This document shows positions 62,782 to 64,000 of a stretch of 64,000 bases of DNA, one piece after another. The stretch is from Promethearchaeota archaeon (GTDB taxonomy: Archaea > Asgardarchaeota > Lokiarchaeia > Sigyniarchaeales > SOKP01): NCBI GenBank assembly GCA_008080735.1, contig SHMW01000011.1, forward strand, positions 23,085 to 87,084, in the 5' to 3' direction. The notes beneath the pieces were generated by a model. That model saw nothing but the letters and a program-made list of their open reading frames with translations, was not told where the DNA came from and ran no database searches. Numbering within the stretch: position 1 is the stretch's first letter; every line of letters begins with the position of its first letter. Position numbers and translations under genes: made by a program.

Positions 62782-63669
62782 TTATTCTAAATTTGACTCT
62801 TTTAAAAGCTTTTTATTAAGCATTCTTAGTTGTTCTAAAATGAGTAGACGCAAATTTTTAGGAACTTTATCTAGAAGTTCAAATAATTTATCGGGTTTTA
62901 TTTGATTGATATTTCTGTATACCAAATAGAGCAGTAATACGGTGATAAATGGGGAGGCAATCAATATCAAGAATACAAAATAGTGTAAATAGAGAGGTGG
63001 CGAACTCTCGAGACCAGACCCAGGGAGATCGTAGCTAAAGCCTGGCATTCCTCCAAAATATGTAAATAAAGTTAATATGAGATTTAAAAACGTGAGAGCA
63101 AGGAATGAATATAGACTAATATATGTAATATGTTTGAAAAAGTTGATGTCCAAGAATTCTATTAAGTTATCATAGACTTCGACTTTTCGGGTTAATTCTT
63201 CAGTTCCTCTCTCAATTTCAACTTTAATTTGACAATACTTCCAAATATCAATAAAAATCCAGAAAAAGGTAAAATTGTAGATAAATATAAAGAGTATGAC
63301 AAAGAAAACACTATAATTATCAATTAATTGAGGGTGATATAATGATTCTGCTCCAATCCAAAACAGGAAAATTTGTAAGAGCAAGGCAGAGAATATAAAT
63401 CGATTAGCATGTTTTCTTTCTGACCCTAATGGACTATAAGAGACAGGACTGTCTTGAAATTTGGTACGCCATTTATTTTCATCCACCAGTCTGAAAAAAA
63501 ACCCAATTAAAAATGTCATTAGTGGAAACAATAGTAACAAGAAATTATTCCATTCTTGCGAGATAGTAAATAGAAATAAACTTACGAATAAGATTAAATC
63601 TCTCATTGTTCGTTCAGAAAATATTTGTCTTATTGATAAGTATGGGGCGAGACTTTCTTGATTATTCAT
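62782..63669 (-). CDS. Multi-spanning membrane protein, unknown
   Basis: 295 residues with about six hydrophobic helices (DLILFVSLFLFTI; FLLLLFPLMTFLIGFFF; FSALLLQIFLFWIG; FFVILFIFIYNFTFFWIF; ISLYSFLALTFLNLILTLF; FVFLILIASPFITVLLLYLVY). The long polar loop between helices 4 and 5 and the charged C-terminal helix (LFELLDKVPKNLRLLILEQL) are cytosolic in appearance. No family recognised. It lies upstream of the Rab-like gene on the same strand. Confidence 0.7.
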   Translation of the reverse strand: MNNQESLAPYLSIRQIFSERTMRDLILFVSLFLFTISQEWNNFLLLLFPLMTFLIGFFFRLVDENKWRTKFQDSPVSYSPLGSERKHANRFIFSALLLQIFLFWIGAESLYHPQLIDNYSVFFVILFIFIYNFTFFWIFIDIWKYCQIKVEIERGTEELTRKVEVYDNLIEFLDINFFKHITYISLYSFLALTFLNLILTLFTYFGGMPGFSYDLPGSGLESSPPLYLHYFVFLILIASPFITVLLLYLVYRNINQIKPDKLFELLDKVPKNLRLLILEQLRMLNKKLLKESNLE

Positions 63670-63751
63670 ATTAGATACACGGTCTTTTAAAAGAATACAA
63701 ATTTTTATTTACTCTATTGTAATGCATTTGGAGTGCACATCTCTTTTGACC

Positions 63752-64000
63752 TCAACACTTTCGTGAATCGGTATTATTTAGTACTACTACACATAGGCAG
63801 TTTGAGTCATTGCTAAAAAACTTTTGGGACTCATTTGATACCTTTGTGGCTTGATCTTGCTTTTGTTTACCCTTTCTTTCCTTTTTACCTCTTTTGTGGG
63901 GTGCCCGTTTGAGGGGGAAAACCTTATGGGTGGGGTTATGATAAATTTGGTAACCTTTTGCCTTGCTTGATCGGGTAGGCGTTTGCGAGGATTGGAAACC
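63752..64000 (-). CDS. Possible partial gene entering from the right edge
   Basis: An open minus-strand frame of 82 codons with a TGA at 63752-63754 and no stop up to the window edge. The reading is rich in Lys, Gln and Arg (KRAPHKRGKKERKGKQKQDQ) and the local DNA is more G/C-rich than the rest of the window. No family is recognised. It may be the end of a gene, a mobile-element part, or a non-coding stretch. The other 80 bp between 63670 and 63752 show nothing. Confidence 0.3.
   Translation of the reverse strand, partial: GFQSSQTPTRSSKAKGYQIYHNPTHKVFPLKRAPHKRGKKERKGKQKQDQATKVSNESQKFFSNDSNCLCVVVLNNTDSRKC

Overview
The window looks like a chromosomal piece of an Asgard archaeon, most likely a lokiarchaeal (Promethearchaeota) relative. 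The base composition is AT-rich. It encodes archaeal TFB, archaeal-type glycyl-tRNA synthetase and tetrahydromethanopterin (H4MPT) C1 enzymes. Beside these are eukaryote-like proteins: a Rag/Gtr-type GTPase with its own C-terminal domain, a Rab/Ras-like small GTPase, a longin/roadblock-like remnant and a presenilin-like membrane protease. No rRNA, tRNA, CRISPR array or insertion sequence was recognised. Taxonomy is inferred from gene content read by eye, not from a search.

Layout. 0-7 kb: a CrtI/phytoene-desaturase-like flavoprotein coupled to a flavin/2Fe-2S reductase, an SCP2 protein, and a divergent aldehyde:ferredoxin oxidoreductase / iron alcohol dehydrogenase pair. 7-10.3 kb: a four-PAS histidine kinase and a damaged longin-like gene. 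10.3-23.5 kb: an acyl-CoA metabolism island. It holds two paralogous minus-strand cassettes, each ordered thiolase-like, thiolase-like, DUF35, DUF35. Between and beside them lie plus-strand genes for a crotonase, an acyl-CoA ligase, a BKACE (Kce-like) enzyme and an acyl-CoA dehydrogenase; a 3-hydroxyacyl-CoA dehydrogenase lies further away at 57.5 kb. 23.6-36 kb: an RNase H-like exonuclease, a PfkB kinase, GlpD, AmrS, two TPR proteins, a tandem GNAT pair, a coiled-coil protein and membrane proteins. 36-42 kb: GlyRS and two large, sequon-rich surface proteins. 42-52 kb: Ftr, Mtd and Mch of the H4MPT pathway, interleaved with a Rag-like GTPase, Apt, MTA phosphorylase, a beta-CASP nuclease, a DHH phosphoesterase and an eRF1/pelota-like protein. 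52-64 kb: a GT4 glycosyltransferase, an archaemetzincin, a presenilin-like protease, a small winged-helix gene with an apparent ATT start, TFB, an FrhB-like iron-sulfur flavoprotein, a Rab-like GTPase and a membrane protein.

Together the metabolic genes suggest anaerobic breakdown of acyl-CoA, amino-acid-type and possibly lipid substrates. Electrons would pass through ferredoxin, F420 and flavoproteins, with C1 units on H4MPT.

The most notable observation is in the first cassette. The second thiolase-like gene is interrupted in frame by exactly 30 nt containing a TAA stop and an 11-bp hairpin. Removing the 30 nt restores a 387-residue protein, exactly the length of its paralogue. The upstream fragment still has a TAATG-coupled start.
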